Shown piece after piece: positions 1-8,696 of a stretch of 64,000 nt of DNA. Both the position numbers and the translations under genes were made by a program. Source of the stretch: CAKZNE01 sp040222435 (GTDB lineage: Bacteria; Bacteroidota; Bacteroidia; Flavobacteriales; Schleiferiaceae); assembly GCA_965212245.1 (NCBI GenBank), contig OZ243107.1, positions 868,001 through 932,000 of the forward strand. Direction: 5' to 3'. The notes below the pieces were generated by a model. The model was not told where the DNA came from. It saw only the letters and a list, made by a program, of their open reading frames with translations, and ran no database searches. The stretch's first letter is position 1. Each line of letters starts with the position of its first letter.

Positions 1-2766
1 AACGCTGGTGCCTACGTATTCATTACCGGGGTAAGCATCACTAATCTTTATAGCTGAGCTTACATCTCCTTCAGCCAGTAAACTGATCCTTTTTTTAGTG
101 ATAGAGGTAGCAAATGATGAATGATTTTTGGGCCTGCTTTTCTCTGAAGATTTCCTTCCTATCCCGTTATCCCTGATCTCTACCCGCAGTTGCTCATCTA
201 TCAGCTCTATTGTAAGGCTTATTTCCCCATCCTCCCGTAAATGGATATTGCTGTGCCAAATGGCATTCTCAATAAAAGGCTGGATTAATAATGAGGGTAT
301 CAGGCAGTGGTTTATATCAATACCGGGATCAATTTTCTCGGTATAAACAAAGTTTTTTCGCAATCGTTTTTTTTCCAGCTTAATGTATAAGCTTATCATT
401 TCCAGCTCCTTCTTAAGCGGGGTTTCCAGTGCGTCCGAATTTTGAAGAACCAGACGGATAAGCTTTGAAAAGACCACCAGAAAATCATTGGCTTCTTCTT
501 TTTGATTTTTGAGGATATAATTCTGTACGGAATTTAAAGAGTTAAAAATAAAATGCGGATTCATACGGACGCGTAAGGATAAGGATCGAAGCTCATTCAA
601 TCTTCGTTCCATATTAGCCTGGTACTTGTAGCGGTTGATAATGCTGCGCACTACCAGAAAAAGCCCTATGGCCCCACTGATGACAAAAAACATCCGGAAC
701 CACCAGGTTTTCCAAAAAGGGGGGGCAATTTCTATACAGATGTTTTCGGACACACTCTCTACTCCATGAGCGTTTACAGCCTTAACCTTGAAATTATAAT
801 TACCCGGAGACATGGAACCGTAATTAATAGTTGTTTCTTTAGTTTCATGCCATACATCATCCACCCCTTCCATTTGATAAAAATACCTGAGTTTACCCCT
901 GGAGTTAAAGGAAATACCCTGATAGGCAATTCTCACATCGTTTTGATCATGAGTTAATTTTAATTGTTTTTGGTCTTTAAAAGGTGTGCCGCTTACGGTT
1001 ACATCCTTCAGAAAAAAAACAGGCCGATCATCATACTTACTGGTATCCTTTCTAGGTACGCGGATTATAGCAGTACTTGTTCCGGCAAACAAATAATCAT
1101 CATATAAAGCTATCTGGCGTATATCCAAAGAATTTAAACCATCTGTTCGGTCTAATATGCTGCTCACACTGTAGGAACCATGCTTATTTTTCCGAATATA
1201 ATTTACCCCGGTACTGGTCGCCACCCATAGGGTACTGTCCGAGGCTTCATATAACATATGGTTTATAGAGTTACTCAAAAGACCATTCTTCGTATTAACA
1301 GGTATAATAGCATCTGTTTTACGATCCCATATTAATACACCTCTGCCCCGGGTAGCCAAAACTATAAGTCCATTACTGGTTTCTACAATATCCTGAATCC
1401 TTGATTGAAAAAGCTCGTTATTATGATTAACAGGGGAAAGAGCATTTGTTTTCACATCAAAGCGATATAGACCCCAAATGCTACCCAACAGCACCACACT
1501 GTCTGTAGTGGTATGGATCTTAAAAATCTTAGGATAATATTTAAGTGATTCGTAATTGTTGATATATCCATCCCCCAGCTTACCCTTAAGCATAACGGAT
1601 GAACTAAGTGATATCAAAACTATACTGTCAAATATTTCCTGAAAAGCATAAAGACCCACTGTTTCCCGGTTGTTGAGTAATCCCTTTTCCTCATCAGGAA
1701 TAATATCCACCTCCAAAGTCCATTCAAACTTTAGCCCGTTCTTCCTCAAAGCTTGGGGAATTCTGAAGTAATCTATCTTCTTCTCATAACTTTCAAAGGT
1801 GCCTTTCTTTGGTTTATACGAAAAGATCTTGTCACGGGAGAAGAAAGTCATTAAGGTAGAGTCTTGAAAAAAGAAAGAAGCATTATAGTTACTTCTTCTT
1901 TTCGTGAACATCGCATAGGTTGTTATGAGCGGATTAGGCAAATAATATAAACCATCTCCCAAAGTGCAAAACCATTTCCCTCCTTCTGAGTCAGCACAAA
2001 AGCCGGTTACAAACTGGTCGCCAAGAATGTTTTGTATGGTATCAGAATCAGGGCTTAAACCAGTTACTCCAAATGGCGAGCATATGAGCCACTCGTCCTT
2101 ATCAGAAAAAAAACGAAGCCTGCCCCGGGTCAGGCTGTAGGTTGCTCCGGGATTCATTATTTCACTTTCATCTACATTGGGCAAAAGCTTTTCAATACGG
2201 CTTTTTTCAAAGTCATTCCAATAGATAAGTGATGTAAACTCCTCACTCTCCACTCCGTGTAACTTTACATCTCCTGTATGGCTAAGTGTAATGACTGTTC
2301 CGCTAGTCATTACCAGCGTTACATTATCCTTTGCATCAATAAAAAAACGGGTAATAATATGGCCTACATAAAACTTGCTGCACGCTTCCCGCAAGATGTC
2401 GTTGTGTTTATACGAATAAATTTTACCCTTATAAATGAAACACAATCTTCGGTTGTAAGTCATAAACCAAACCCTACCCTTATCATCCTCAATTATCCTG
2501 AGAACAGTATTATCCGTAAGGCCGTCACGGGTAGTAAAAGTTTTAAAAGTAGTCCCGTCAAACCGTGATACTCCCTTATCGGTAGCCACCCAGATGTATC
2601 CTTTTTTATCCTGGAGGATATCGTACACTTCTGCACTTGGCAAACCATGTTCTATAGAGTAGTGAATGAACGCAGGCGATCCGGGTATCGATTGCGCAAA
2701 GGATCCTATAGTGCAGCAAAAGCTAAACACTACAGAGTACCATAACTTTTCCTTTATTGATCTCAT
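1..2766 (-). CDS. Two-component-propeller sensor histidine kinase (LytS/YehU type), 3' end cut by window
   Basis: An open frame of 922 codons runs from the ATG at 2766 to base 1 without a stop, so the C-terminus lies outside the window. It starts with a signal-like segment (residues 1-26, ending FAQS). Next comes a long periplasmic part with repeated propeller blades such as GYIWVATDKGVSRFDG, a Y_Y_Y domain at about 620-665 and one membrane helix at about 685-708. The cytoplasmic kinase has the phospho-acceptor motif MNPHFIFNSL with His738, then the N-box PFIENAIWH and the start of the G1 box DNGIG. This is the LytS-type architecture common in Bacteroidota, where a LytTR regulator is the usual partner. 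No partner is visible here because the downstream side is missing. The ligand is unknown. Confidence 0.9.
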   Translation of the reverse strand, partial: MRSIKEKLWYSVVFSFCCTIGSFAQSIPGSPAFIHYSIEHGLPSAEVYDILQDKKGYIWVATDKGVSRFDGTTFKTFTTRDGLTDNTVLRIIEDDKGRVWFMTYNRRLCFIYKGKIYSYKHNDILREACSKFYVGHIITRFFIDAKDNVTLVMTSGTVITLSHTGDVKLHGVESEEFTSLIYWNDFEKSRIEKLLPNVDESEIMNPGATYSLTRGRLRFFSDKDEWLICSPFGVTGLSPDSDTIQNILGDQFVTGFCADSEGGKWFCTLGDGLYYLPNPLITTYAMFTKRRSNYNASFFFQDSTLMTFFSRDKIFSYKPKKGTFESYEKKIDYFRIPQALRKNGLKFEWTLEVDIIPDEEKGLLNNRETVGLYAFQEIFDSIVLISLSSSVMLKGKLGDGYINNYESLKYYPKIFKIHTTTDSVVLLGSIWGLYRFDVKTNALSPVNHNNELFQSRIQDIVETSNGLIVLATRGRGVLIWDRKTDAIIPVNTKNGLLSNSINHMLYEASDSTLWVATSTGVNYIRKNKHGSYSVSSILDRTDGLNSLDIRQIALYDDYLFAGTSTAIIRVPRKDTSKYDDRPVFFLKDVTVSGTPFKDQKQLKLTHDQNDVRIAYQGISFNSRGKLRYFYQMEGVDDVWHETKETTINYGSMSPGNYNFKVKAVNAHGVESVSENICIEIAPPFWKTWWFRMFFVISGAIGLFLVVRSIINRYKYQANMERRLNELRSLSLRVRMNPHFIFNSLNSVQNYILKNQKEEANDFLVVFSKLIRLVLQNSDALETPLKKELEMISLYIKLEKKRLRKNFVYTEKIDPGIDINHCLIPSLLIQPFIENAIWHSNIHLREDGEISLTIELIDEQLRVEIRDNGIGRKSSEKSRPKNHSSFATSITKKRISLLAEGDVSSAIKISDAYPGNEYVGTSV

Positions 2767-2935
2767 CCCTCCCTGAGTTCCATGGAATTTAAACGTTGCC
2801 TTATCCTCAACCTTAAGCAGAAAGGCCAATTTAATTAAAGCGAACTAATAATCTGTATTTTTTAGACGGGCATTATTTAACGGGTTGCTTTGGATTTAGT
2901 GATGCTTAAAATTGTGCCGTATCGGTTAAATGAAT

Positions 2936-2943
2936 TAAATTCG
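2936..2943 (+). promoter_or_regulatory. Possible -7 box of the tRNA gene
   Basis: TAAATTCG matches the Bacteroidota -7 box TAnnTTTG at 7 of 8 positions. A TTG at 2912-2914 lies 21 nt upstream, within the usual spacing. Transcription would begin a few bases before the tRNA at 2955. Confidence 0.4.
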
Positions 2944-2954
2944 CAGCCCAAATC

Positions 2955-3031
2955 GGGCCCTTAGCTCAGTTGGTTAGAGTAGATGACTCATAATCATTTG
3001 GTCCGCGGTTCGAGCCCGCGAGGGCCCACCA
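2955..3031 (+). tRNA. tRNA with CAU anticodon, probably tRNA-Ile2
   Basis: A full cloverleaf can be folded. The acceptor stem pairs 2955-2961 with 3021-3027, the D arm starts at 2964, and the anticodon stem pairs 2982-2986 with 2994-2998. The anticodon CAT is at 2989-2991, the T arm contains GGTTCGAGCC, and CCA is encoded at 3029-3031. A CAU anticodon can belong to elongator Met, initiator Met or Ile2, which is converted by TilS lysidinylation. The acceptor has C4 and C5 paired to G, and TTGGTC follows the anticodon stem, as in E. coli tRNA-Ile2 and unlike elongator Met. The first acceptor pair is matched, which argues against an initiator. Confidence 0.93.
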
Positions 3032-3035
3032 AGTA

Positions 3036-3065
3036 AAAAACCCCACCATGCGGTGGGGTTTTTCA
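3036..3065 (+). terminator. Rho-independent terminator after the tRNA
   Basis: Stem CCCCACC (3041-3047) pairs with GGTGGGG (3052-3058) around the loop ATGC. It is flanked by an A-run and a T-run and could act in both directions. Confidence 0.85.
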
Positions 3066-3388
3066 TTTAAAGTATTAATCTTCCTGGGTGCCTTTATCTG
3101 CAACTCACCAGCCGAAGTTTGCAGCATAGAAAAACAGATCAGTAGTAGGCGAAAATTAGAGGTCAATCAAAAAAATGGTATCCCCTTTTTTGATTCTATA
3201 CATTCTCAACTAACTTTAAATCACTTGAAAAAAGTAATCCTTTGACCGGAACAGGCTGTGTTTTGTCTTATTTATACCTTAAAATCAGGCTTGCCTATAC
3301 CCCCCTTTTACTTATCAGCAGCGCCTGACAGCTCATCAATTTTAAATAAGTATATAATTATTAGATTCTGTAATTCTTTTTCTAATTT
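3066..3388. other. Intergenic stretch, no gene recognised
   Basis: This AT-rich spacer lies between the tRNA terminator and the phytochrome promoter. Two short plus-strand frames (3048-3245 and 3258-3539) have no recognisable composition. The first starts inside the terminator hairpin and the second runs into the phytochrome gene in another frame. Nothing else stands out. Confidence 0.5.
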
Positions 3389-3396
3389 TACCTTTG
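3389..3396 (+). promoter_or_regulatory. Possible -7 box of the phytochrome operon
   Basis: TACCTTTG is an exact match to TAnnTTTG, 13 nt before the phytochrome ATG, so the leader would be very short. No convincing TTG is seen at -33. Confidence 0.4.
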
Positions 3397-3409
3397 AAAT
3401 TTTAGACAA

Positions 3410-5119
3410 ATGTCCAGTAAGCCGGTTTCATATTCTAATCCTGATCTTGATAACTGCGATCAGGAGCCTATCCATATCATCGGACAGATCCAGTCGATCG
3501 GTTATGTGTTGGTTCTGGATAAAAAAAGCCTTGAAATAGTACAAGCCAGTGAGAATGTTTCTGAGCTACTGGAAGCACCGGTAAAGAAAATTATAGGCAC
3601 TTCCATAGAGTATTATTTCCCATTCTCTTTTTTGGAGTATATCAATAACCTGGCTAAAACGGATACGGTTGAAATACATTCTTTGAATTTTGAGCTCCGC
3701 CAGACATCTTATTTACTTACCTCACATCAATCCGATGGGTATTGGGTATTGGATATTGAAAAAGATGACTCCAGGCAGCGTGACCATTCCTTTCTTCATT
3801 ATTCCGACCTCGTGGAAAACACAGTAGGAGGTATTAATGAGCTTGACTCGGTGGAGGAGATTGCTGAAAAGTTCATAATTAAGGTGCGGGAGATTACCGG
3901 TTTTAACCGCCTTATGGTATATCGTTTTGATGAAGAGAATCATGGTGAAGTAATAGCTGAGAATAAGGACCCGGAACTAGACTCTTATATGGGGTTAAAA
4001 TTTCCAAATACGGACATTCCTCCCCAGGCCCGAAAACTATACCTTAAAAACCGGGTACGCGGCATTTATGATGTGGATGATGTACCTAGCTCCATTTACC
4101 CGCCAATCCGTAAACAGGATGGAAAGCCTTTGGATTTAAGTCATTCCTTTTTAAGAAACGTGAGCCCTATCCATATTCAATACCTAAAAAACATGGGAGT
4201 TCGGGCTTCTTTTTCTATTTCAGTGGTAATTAAAGATAAGTTGTGGGGTATGATATTATGCCATCATACAGATACCCCGGTCCATCTTAATTTATACCAG
4301 CGCAGGGCCTGCCTGTTTATAGGCCGCATGCTTTCGCACCGTATTGAGTCCAAATTGTTTGATGAACAGTTCAAAGGTTTCCGCGATTCCCTTAAAACTA
4401 CTCAGACTGTAGTTCATACCTTAATGGCCACCAATGATATGCATCATGCCATGGATATGAATACCGCGCGTATTCTGGCCGCTTTTAAGGCAGATTATTT
4501 TGCGCTGCAGTTTGAGGGTAAGCTCACCACCAGCCATCCATCCCTCCGTGCAGCATGGGTAAAAGAACTTTTAGGCCAGTTATCTGATAAAAAAGGCGGT
4601 AGCATACACCACACTATAAACATCTTAAAAGATTATGAACCTTCAGAGCATGAATCTTTGGACCCAGCCGGTATGCTGAGCATTCAACTTTCACGGAAAA
4701 TGGATGAGTACCTTATTTTCTTCCGTAAATCACAAGTCCAAAAGGTAAGCTGGGCCGGAAAGCCTAAGGGTAAAGGTCCCGATGATATTACTTCTCTGGC
4801 ACCGCGCCATTCTTTTGATAAATGGACTGAAATTATTCAGGATCAGTCCCTGCGATGGGAACCAGGTGAAATACAATTTGCTAAAGAGCTGCGCATGCAG
4901 CTTATTCAAAATATTATTACCGTATTTCAGGGTAAAGAGCACAATTCAGAATCGGCTACACATATTAAGCTAAATTCGCGTTTGCTGGAACGCATTTCGG
5001 AGCTTGAGGAAAAGAACCGCCAGCTAGCAGACAATTTGAAGGGCATGCGAAAATCAGAAGCGCATGAGCGCATGGCTAAAGAAATTGCTGAAGAAAAGAA
5101 CCGTATTAAACCCGTATAG
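3410..5119 (+). CDS. Bacteriophytochrome photosensory module (PAS-GAF-PHY) without kinase domain
   Basis: This 569-residue protein has the full photosensory core of a biliverdin-binding phytochrome. Cys16 sits in NCDQEPIHIIG, the position of the chromophore cysteine in bacterial phytochromes. The PAS domain spans about 20-115. The GAF domain spans about 140-315 with PNTDIP (199-204), SPIHIQY (His255) and CHH (284-286). The PHY domain spans about 325-510 with the tongue motifs WAG (448-450) and PRHSF (465-469). The protein then ends in a charged, coiled-coil-like tail (about 520-566). The usual histidine kinase of about 230 residues is absent, and the next gene starts at once, so this is not a window artefact. 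It probably senses red/far-red light and passes the signal through the helical tail to an unknown partner. Heme oxygenase follows directly. Confidence 0.93.
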   Translation: MSSKPVSYSNPDLDNCDQEPIHIIGQIQSIGYVLVLDKKSLEIVQASENVSELLEAPVKKIIGTSIEYYFPFSFLEYINNLAKTDTVEIHSLNFELRQTSYLLTSHQSDGYWVLDIEKDDSRQRDHSFLHYSDLVENTVGGINELDSVEEIAEKFIIKVREITGFNRLMVYRFDEENHGEVIAENKDPELDSYMGLKFPNTDIPPQARKLYLKNRVRGIYDVDDVPSSIYPPIRKQDGKPLDLSHSFLRNVSPIHIQYLKNMGVRASFSISVVIKDKLWGMILCHHTDTPVHLNLYQRRACLFIGRMLSHRIESKLFDEQFKGFRDSLKTTQTVVHTLMATNDMHHAMDMNTARILAAFKADYFALQFEGKLTTSHPSLRAAWVKELLGQLSDKKGGSIHHTINILKDYEPSEHESLDPAGMLSIQLSRKMDEYLIFFRKSQVQKVSWAGKPKGKGPDDITSLAPRHSFDKWTEIIQDQSLRWEPGEIQFAKELRMQLIQNIITVFQGKEHNSESATHIKLNSRLLERISELEEKNRQLADNLKGMRKSEAHERMAKEIAEEKNRIKPV

Positions 5120-5148
5120 ATATCTCTTACTCCACTAATCACGTCCTA

Positions 5149-5718
5149 CTGAACAAGCTTCGGGAACATACACGTCCCCTCCATAACCAGGTTGAAGCCG
5201 CCATGAATTCCGAAGCTTTGATGCACGCTGATTTTTCGATGAGCAATTACCATCTGCTGCTCAAACGCTTGTGGTGGGCCCATTCCTCTTTAGAACCAAC
5301 CCTGGAAAGTTGTGATCCCATCAAAAACCACACAGCCCTTCAAGTTTCGAAAAGGCTGGGTAAGCGTCACTTACTGGAAAAAGATCTTGAGAGTTTGAAT
5401 ACAGACACTCAGGAATTTCCTATTCCAGGCCATGCATTACTAACTGATGAGGAATGCTGGGGTGCTTTATACGTATTGGAAGGCTCTTCCCTGGGTGGAG
5501 CCATGATCTACAAACAATTAGCAGAGCGGAAAAACAGGAACTTTCCATTGCGCTTTTACGGAGCTTACGGAAGCGAAACAGGTGCTATGTGGAGCTCATT
5601 CCGAAAAATTTTTACCGAAAAAACCACTCCTGAAGAAGACTGGGTTGACCCGGTTTTAAGGGGGGCCGAGAAAGCCTACGGTCATTTTTTGAAAGCGGCA
5701 GAATTCTTTAAAGCGTAA
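5149..5718 (+). CDS. Biliverdin-producing heme oxygenase (BphO type), start codon uncertain
   Basis: The product opens heme to biliverdin, the chromophore of the preceding phytochrome. The family motif LYVLEGSSLGG is present in the second half. The first ATG in frame is at 5203, but recognisable family sequence continues upstream of it: LREHTRPLHNQVEAA is encoded at about 5158-5202. This segment includes the His expected to be the proximal heme ligand. No ATG, GTG or TTG occurs in frame between the stop at 5107-5109 and 5203. The coordinates given use CTG at 5149 (190 codons, close to the usual family length). ATA at 5116, overlapping the phytochrome stop, is an alternative. Starting at 5203 would remove the heme ligand. 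The gene is probably translationally coupled to the phytochrome. Confidence 0.85.
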   Translation: MNKLREHTRPLHNQVEAAMNSEALMHADFSMSNYHLLLKRLWWAHSSLEPTLESCDPIKNHTALQVSKRLGKRHLLEKDLESLNTDTQEFPIPGHALLTDEECWGALYVLEGSSLGGAMIYKQLAERKNRNFPLRFYGAYGSETGAMWSSFRKIFTEKTTPEEDWVDPVLRGAEKAYGHFLKAAEFFKA

Positions 5719-5767
5719 ACCCCACACATACTACTTCCAACATGGCTGGTTTTTTTACTTTTGAGCC

Positions 5768-6388
5768 ATGATCAAAAACATCATTTTCGATTTTGGTGCG
5801 GTACTTATTCCTATCGATGAATCTAAGACCTGGGAAAGTTTTCGCGAATTGGGAGCCATGGACTCTTTAAGAGATCAGAAAGAGCTCTTTAAAAAGTATG
5901 AAACAGGTAAAATTGAAACGCCCGAATTCCTGAAACAATTACAGCCCCATTTTTTTCGGAAGAAAATATTCCCGGGAGACCTGGCCAAAGCCTGGAACGC
6001 CATGCTTTACACCCGCTTGCCAGGAGAGGTTATTGATCAGCTAAAAAAGTGGAAGGGTGATTACCGCCTCTTTTTACTGAGCAACACCAATGATTTGCAC
6101 ATTGAAGAGATTAAATCCGTAGCCGGGCCTTTTGATTACAAAATGTTCCTGAAACAGTTTGAAAAGGTATACTATAGTTACGAAGCAGGCCAACGCAAAC
6201 CCAGCTCTAAGATCTTTAAACGAGTACTGGAAGAAAATGAATTAGTGGCGGAAGAAACGTTTTACATTGACGATGGAAAGAAAAACACTGATGCAGCCAA
6301 AAAGCTGGATATAAAAGTATGGCATTTTGACCCGCAGGAAGATTCTATCCTCGATCTTGACAAAGTTCTATCAAAACACCATTCGTAG
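5768..6388 (+). CDS. HAD superfamily hydrolase (YihX-like, HAD-IA)
   Basis: This 206-residue cytosolic protein shows all four HAD motifs. Motif I is IIFDFGAVL, with nucleophile Asp8 and Gly where many family members have a second Asp. Motif II is LLSNTN, the motif III lysine is in QRKPSSKIF, and motif IV is FYIDDGKKN. The cap insertion after motif I is alpha-helical, as in the HAD-IA phosphatases. Proteins of this type often hydrolyse sugar phosphates, but the substrate cannot be read from sequence. Its last 44 nt overlap, tail to tail, the 3' end of the epimerase gene on the other strand. Confidence 0.85.
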   Translation: MIKNIIFDFGAVLIPIDESKTWESFRELGAMDSLRDQKELFKKYETGKIETPEFLKQLQPHFFRKKIFPGDLAKAWNAMLYTRLPGEVIDQLKKWKGDYRLFLLSNTNDLHIEEIKSVAGPFDYKMFLKQFEKVYYSYEAGQRKPSSKIFKRVLEENELVAEETFYIDDGKKNTDAAKKLDIKVWHFDPQEDSILDLDKVLSKHHS

Positions 6389-6746
6389 TTTTTGGGTGTA
6401 AAAAAGCTACCCATTTATTATCAGCTCCTTTTTTGGGTTCGGTATTCAAAAGCCTGAAACCCTCAGCTTCAAGGCGTTTCATTTCAGCTTTAATATCACT
6501 TACTGCAAAGGCTATGTGATGCACGCCTTCGCCTTTTTTAGCAATAAATTTGGCAATAGGACTATCCGCACTGGTGGCTTCCAGCAACTCAATTTTGTTA
6601 GGTCCGCTCTTAAAAAAAGAAGTCCTTACTCCTTCGCTGGGCACACCTTCCTCTTTGTAAGGAGGCTCCCCAAAAAGTTTGGTGAAAAGATCGTTGGACT
6701 TTTCAAGGCTTTCTACAGCAATACCGATGTGCTCAATTTTATCCAT
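6345..6746 (-). CDS. mce: Methylmalonyl-CoA epimerase
   Basis: This 133-residue glyoxalase/VOC-fold protein would interconvert the (R) and (S) forms of methylmalonyl-CoA in propionate metabolism. The start KIEHIGIAVESLE, the middle EGVHHIAFAVSDI and the end GVLIELCQ are typical of the family and carry the metal-binding His and Glu residues. Length is normal. It begins 5 nt after the stop of the ABC exporter gene on the same strand, so the two are probably co-transcribed. The C-terminal codons overlap the HAD gene. No methylmalonyl-CoA mutase gene is in the window. Confidence 0.92.
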   Translation of the reverse strand: MDKIEHIGIAVESLEKSNDLFTKLFGEPPYKEEGVPSEGVRTSFFKSGPNKIELLEATSADSPIAKFIAKKGEGVHHIAFAVSDIKAEMKRLEAEGFRLLNTEPKKGADNKWVAFLHPKTTNGVLIELCQDRG

Positions 6747-6751
6747 AATGT

Positions 6752-8572
6752 TTAATCAAATTTTTGCATTTCTACCAGCCTGCGGTACATCCCGTCTTTG
6801 GCCATCAATTCCTGATGTGATCCACGTTCAGCTATCCTTCCCTCATCCATTACAATGATCTCATTCGCATGCTGAATGGTACTTAGGCGGTGGGCAATAA
6901 CCAAAGAAGTGCGGTTTTCCATCAGTTTATACAGGGCTTCCTGCACCAGTTTTTCAGATTCGGTATCCAGGGCTGAGGTGGCCTCATCAAGAATAAGCAC
7001 CGGAGGATTTTTCAAAACTGCCCGGGCTATACTTATACGTTGTTTCTGACCACCACTCAGTTTACTTCCACCATCGCCAATATTAGTTTTGTAGCCATTG
7101 TCCAGCTTCTCAATAAACTCATGGGCATTGGCAATTCTGGCCGCCCTGATCACTTCTTCCATGCTTGCTTCAGGCTTGCCCAACGCAATATTGTAAAATA
7201 TACTTTCATTGAACAACAAAGACTCTTGCGTAACAATACCCATTAGCGCACGCAGGTCTTTGATCTTCAAGTCCCGAATTTCAGCACCATCCAGGGTAAT
7301 AGAACCCCCGCTTATATCATAAAAGCGGGGCACGAGGTTGGTAAGGGTGGTTTTACCGCTACCACTCTGCCCTACCAGTGCTATCATCTTTCCTTTCGGA
7401 ATTTCCAGCTCTACCTCCCTTAATACATTTTTCTCACCGTAAGCAAAGCTTACTTTATCCAGTTTAATGGAATGGTCAAAACTATGTACAGAAAGCGCCC
7501 CGGGTTTATCTTTAATAGGGTTGTCTGCATCCAGCACTTCAATAACCCGTTCACTGGCTGCATTACCTCGCTGTATATGATAAGATGCTTTGGAGAGTGC
7601 CTTAGCCGGTGGAATAACCTGGTAAAAGAATAGTACGTAAGCTATAAACTGTTCAGCCGTAAAACCATCTTCATTTAACACCAGTGTACCTCCGTACCAA
7701 ATGATCACCGCCATAACCACCGCTCCTAAAAATTCACTGAGCGGAGAAGCCAGATCATTCTTTCGCATGACACTGTTCATAATACGGAAGTACTGATCAA
7801 TAGTACGTTGAAAGAGATTTTCCTTTAAATGTTCGGCATTAAAGGCTTTGATCACCTTAAGCCCGGTCACATTCTCTTCGGTTTGAGACATCAACTCTCC
7901 CATTTTTTCCTGCGCCCTGGCAGAGGAACGCTTCAGGCTTTTTCCAATTGAAGTAACAATAAGCGATACCACGGGTAACAGAATAAACACAAAAACCGTA
8001 AGTCCCGGACTCATCCAGATCAAAATAGCCAGCGAAGCAACAATCATGATCGGCTCACGGAAAAACATTTCAATGGTCATTAAAATAGACCATTCAATCT
8101 CTTTGAGGTCCGAAGTCATACGAGAGATAATATCGCCTTTGCGTTGCTCGGTAAAAAATGAAATGGGCAGGGCCAGTATTTTATGGTGTAAGTCGGCCCG
8201 GAGATCACGCGTTACTCCATTGCGTAAGGGTGTAATACTGAAAAGGGCGAGGTAATTAAAAAGGTTTTTAAAGAGAAAGGCTGACACTACCCAAATGCAT
8301 ACATACATAAGTGCATCCGCCTGTCCTACTTCCTGAAACCGTGAACCTATCTCGTAATTGAGATAATCACGGGCGTAATCCATGATGTTACCATCAAACT
8401 CCGGCTGGTTTACCGGCCCTTCGGCATTATTGAAAATAATGCCCAGTACGGGTATCACCAGACCAATGGAGGCCAGTGAAAAAACGATGGAAAGTAAGTT
8501 GAAAATAATGTTGAACACGATATTCATCCGGTACGGCCGGGCATATCGCAGTATTCTCCAGAAAGGTTTCAT
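6752..8572 (-). CDS. ABC exporter, MsbA-like (fused membrane and ATPase domains)
   Basis: This 606-residue half-transporter has an N-terminal six-helix type I exporter domain (about 1-330) followed by an ATP-binding domain. The Walker A motif is GQSGSGKTT, the signature is LSGGQKQRISIARA and the Walker B region is VLILDEATSALD. The H-loop histidine is in LVIAHRLSTI. Such proteins act as homodimers in the inner membrane and move lipids or hydrophobic compounds. MsbA-like lipid A flipping is one possibility, but substrate cannot be assigned from sequence. The start at 8572 is directly downstream of the terminator of the Nudix gene. The epimerase gene follows after 5 nt. Confidence 0.92.
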   Translation of the reverse strand: MKPFWRILRYARPYRMNIVFNIIFNLLSIVFSLASIGLVIPVLGIIFNNAEGPVNQPEFDGNIMDYARDYLNYEIGSRFQEVGQADALMYVCIWVVSAFLFKNLFNYLALFSITPLRNGVTRDLRADLHHKILALPISFFTEQRKGDIISRMTSDLKEIEWSILMTIEMFFREPIMIVASLAILIWMSPGLTVFVFILLPVVSLIVTSIGKSLKRSSARAQEKMGELMSQTEENVTGLKVIKAFNAEHLKENLFQRTIDQYFRIMNSVMRKNDLASPLSEFLGAVVMAVIIWYGGTLVLNEDGFTAEQFIAYVLFFYQVIPPAKALSKASYHIQRGNAASERVIEVLDADNPIKDKPGALSVHSFDHSIKLDKVSFAYGEKNVLREVELEIPKGKMIALVGQSGSGKTTLTNLVPRFYDISGGSITLDGAEIRDLKIKDLRALMGIVTQESLLFNESIFYNIALGKPEASMEEVIRAARIANAHEFIEKLDNGYKTNIGDGGSKLSGGQKQRISIARAVLKNPPVLILDEATSALDTESEKLVQEALYKLMENRTSLVIAHRLSTIQHANEIIVMDEGRIAERGSHQELMAKDGMYRRLVEMQKFD

Positions 8573-8610
8573 TGGGGCAAAGTTAGGCTATTCCGTTGGA
8601 GATAAAACAA

Positions 8611-8645
8611 AAACCCCGCAAGGCCAAAGGCCTAAACGGGGTTCT
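8611..8645 (-). terminator. Terminator of the Nudix-regulator gene
   Basis: Read on the minus strand, CCCCG/CGGGG (8614-8618 with 8637-8641) encloses a second GGCC/GGCC pairing and is followed by TTTTTG. It lies 50-85 nt after the stop at 8697. Confidence 0.75.
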
Positions 8646-8696
8646 CTTTCAACCTCTCAGACTTAACGTTAATTATGTATAATAAAGGCACTGATA

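Noticed and set aside
2966..3166. 66-codon minus-strand frame with ALAGSNRGPNDYESSTLTN
   Set aside because: It is read through the antisense strand of the tRNA and its terminator. This is a well-known spurious product of tRNA genes.
5090..5160. Programmed frameshift that would fuse phytochrome and heme oxygenase
   Set aside because: A -1 shift would have to occur after base 5109 because of a stop at 5107-5109 in the heme oxygenase frame. The remaining CCC GTA codons offer no slippery heptamer.
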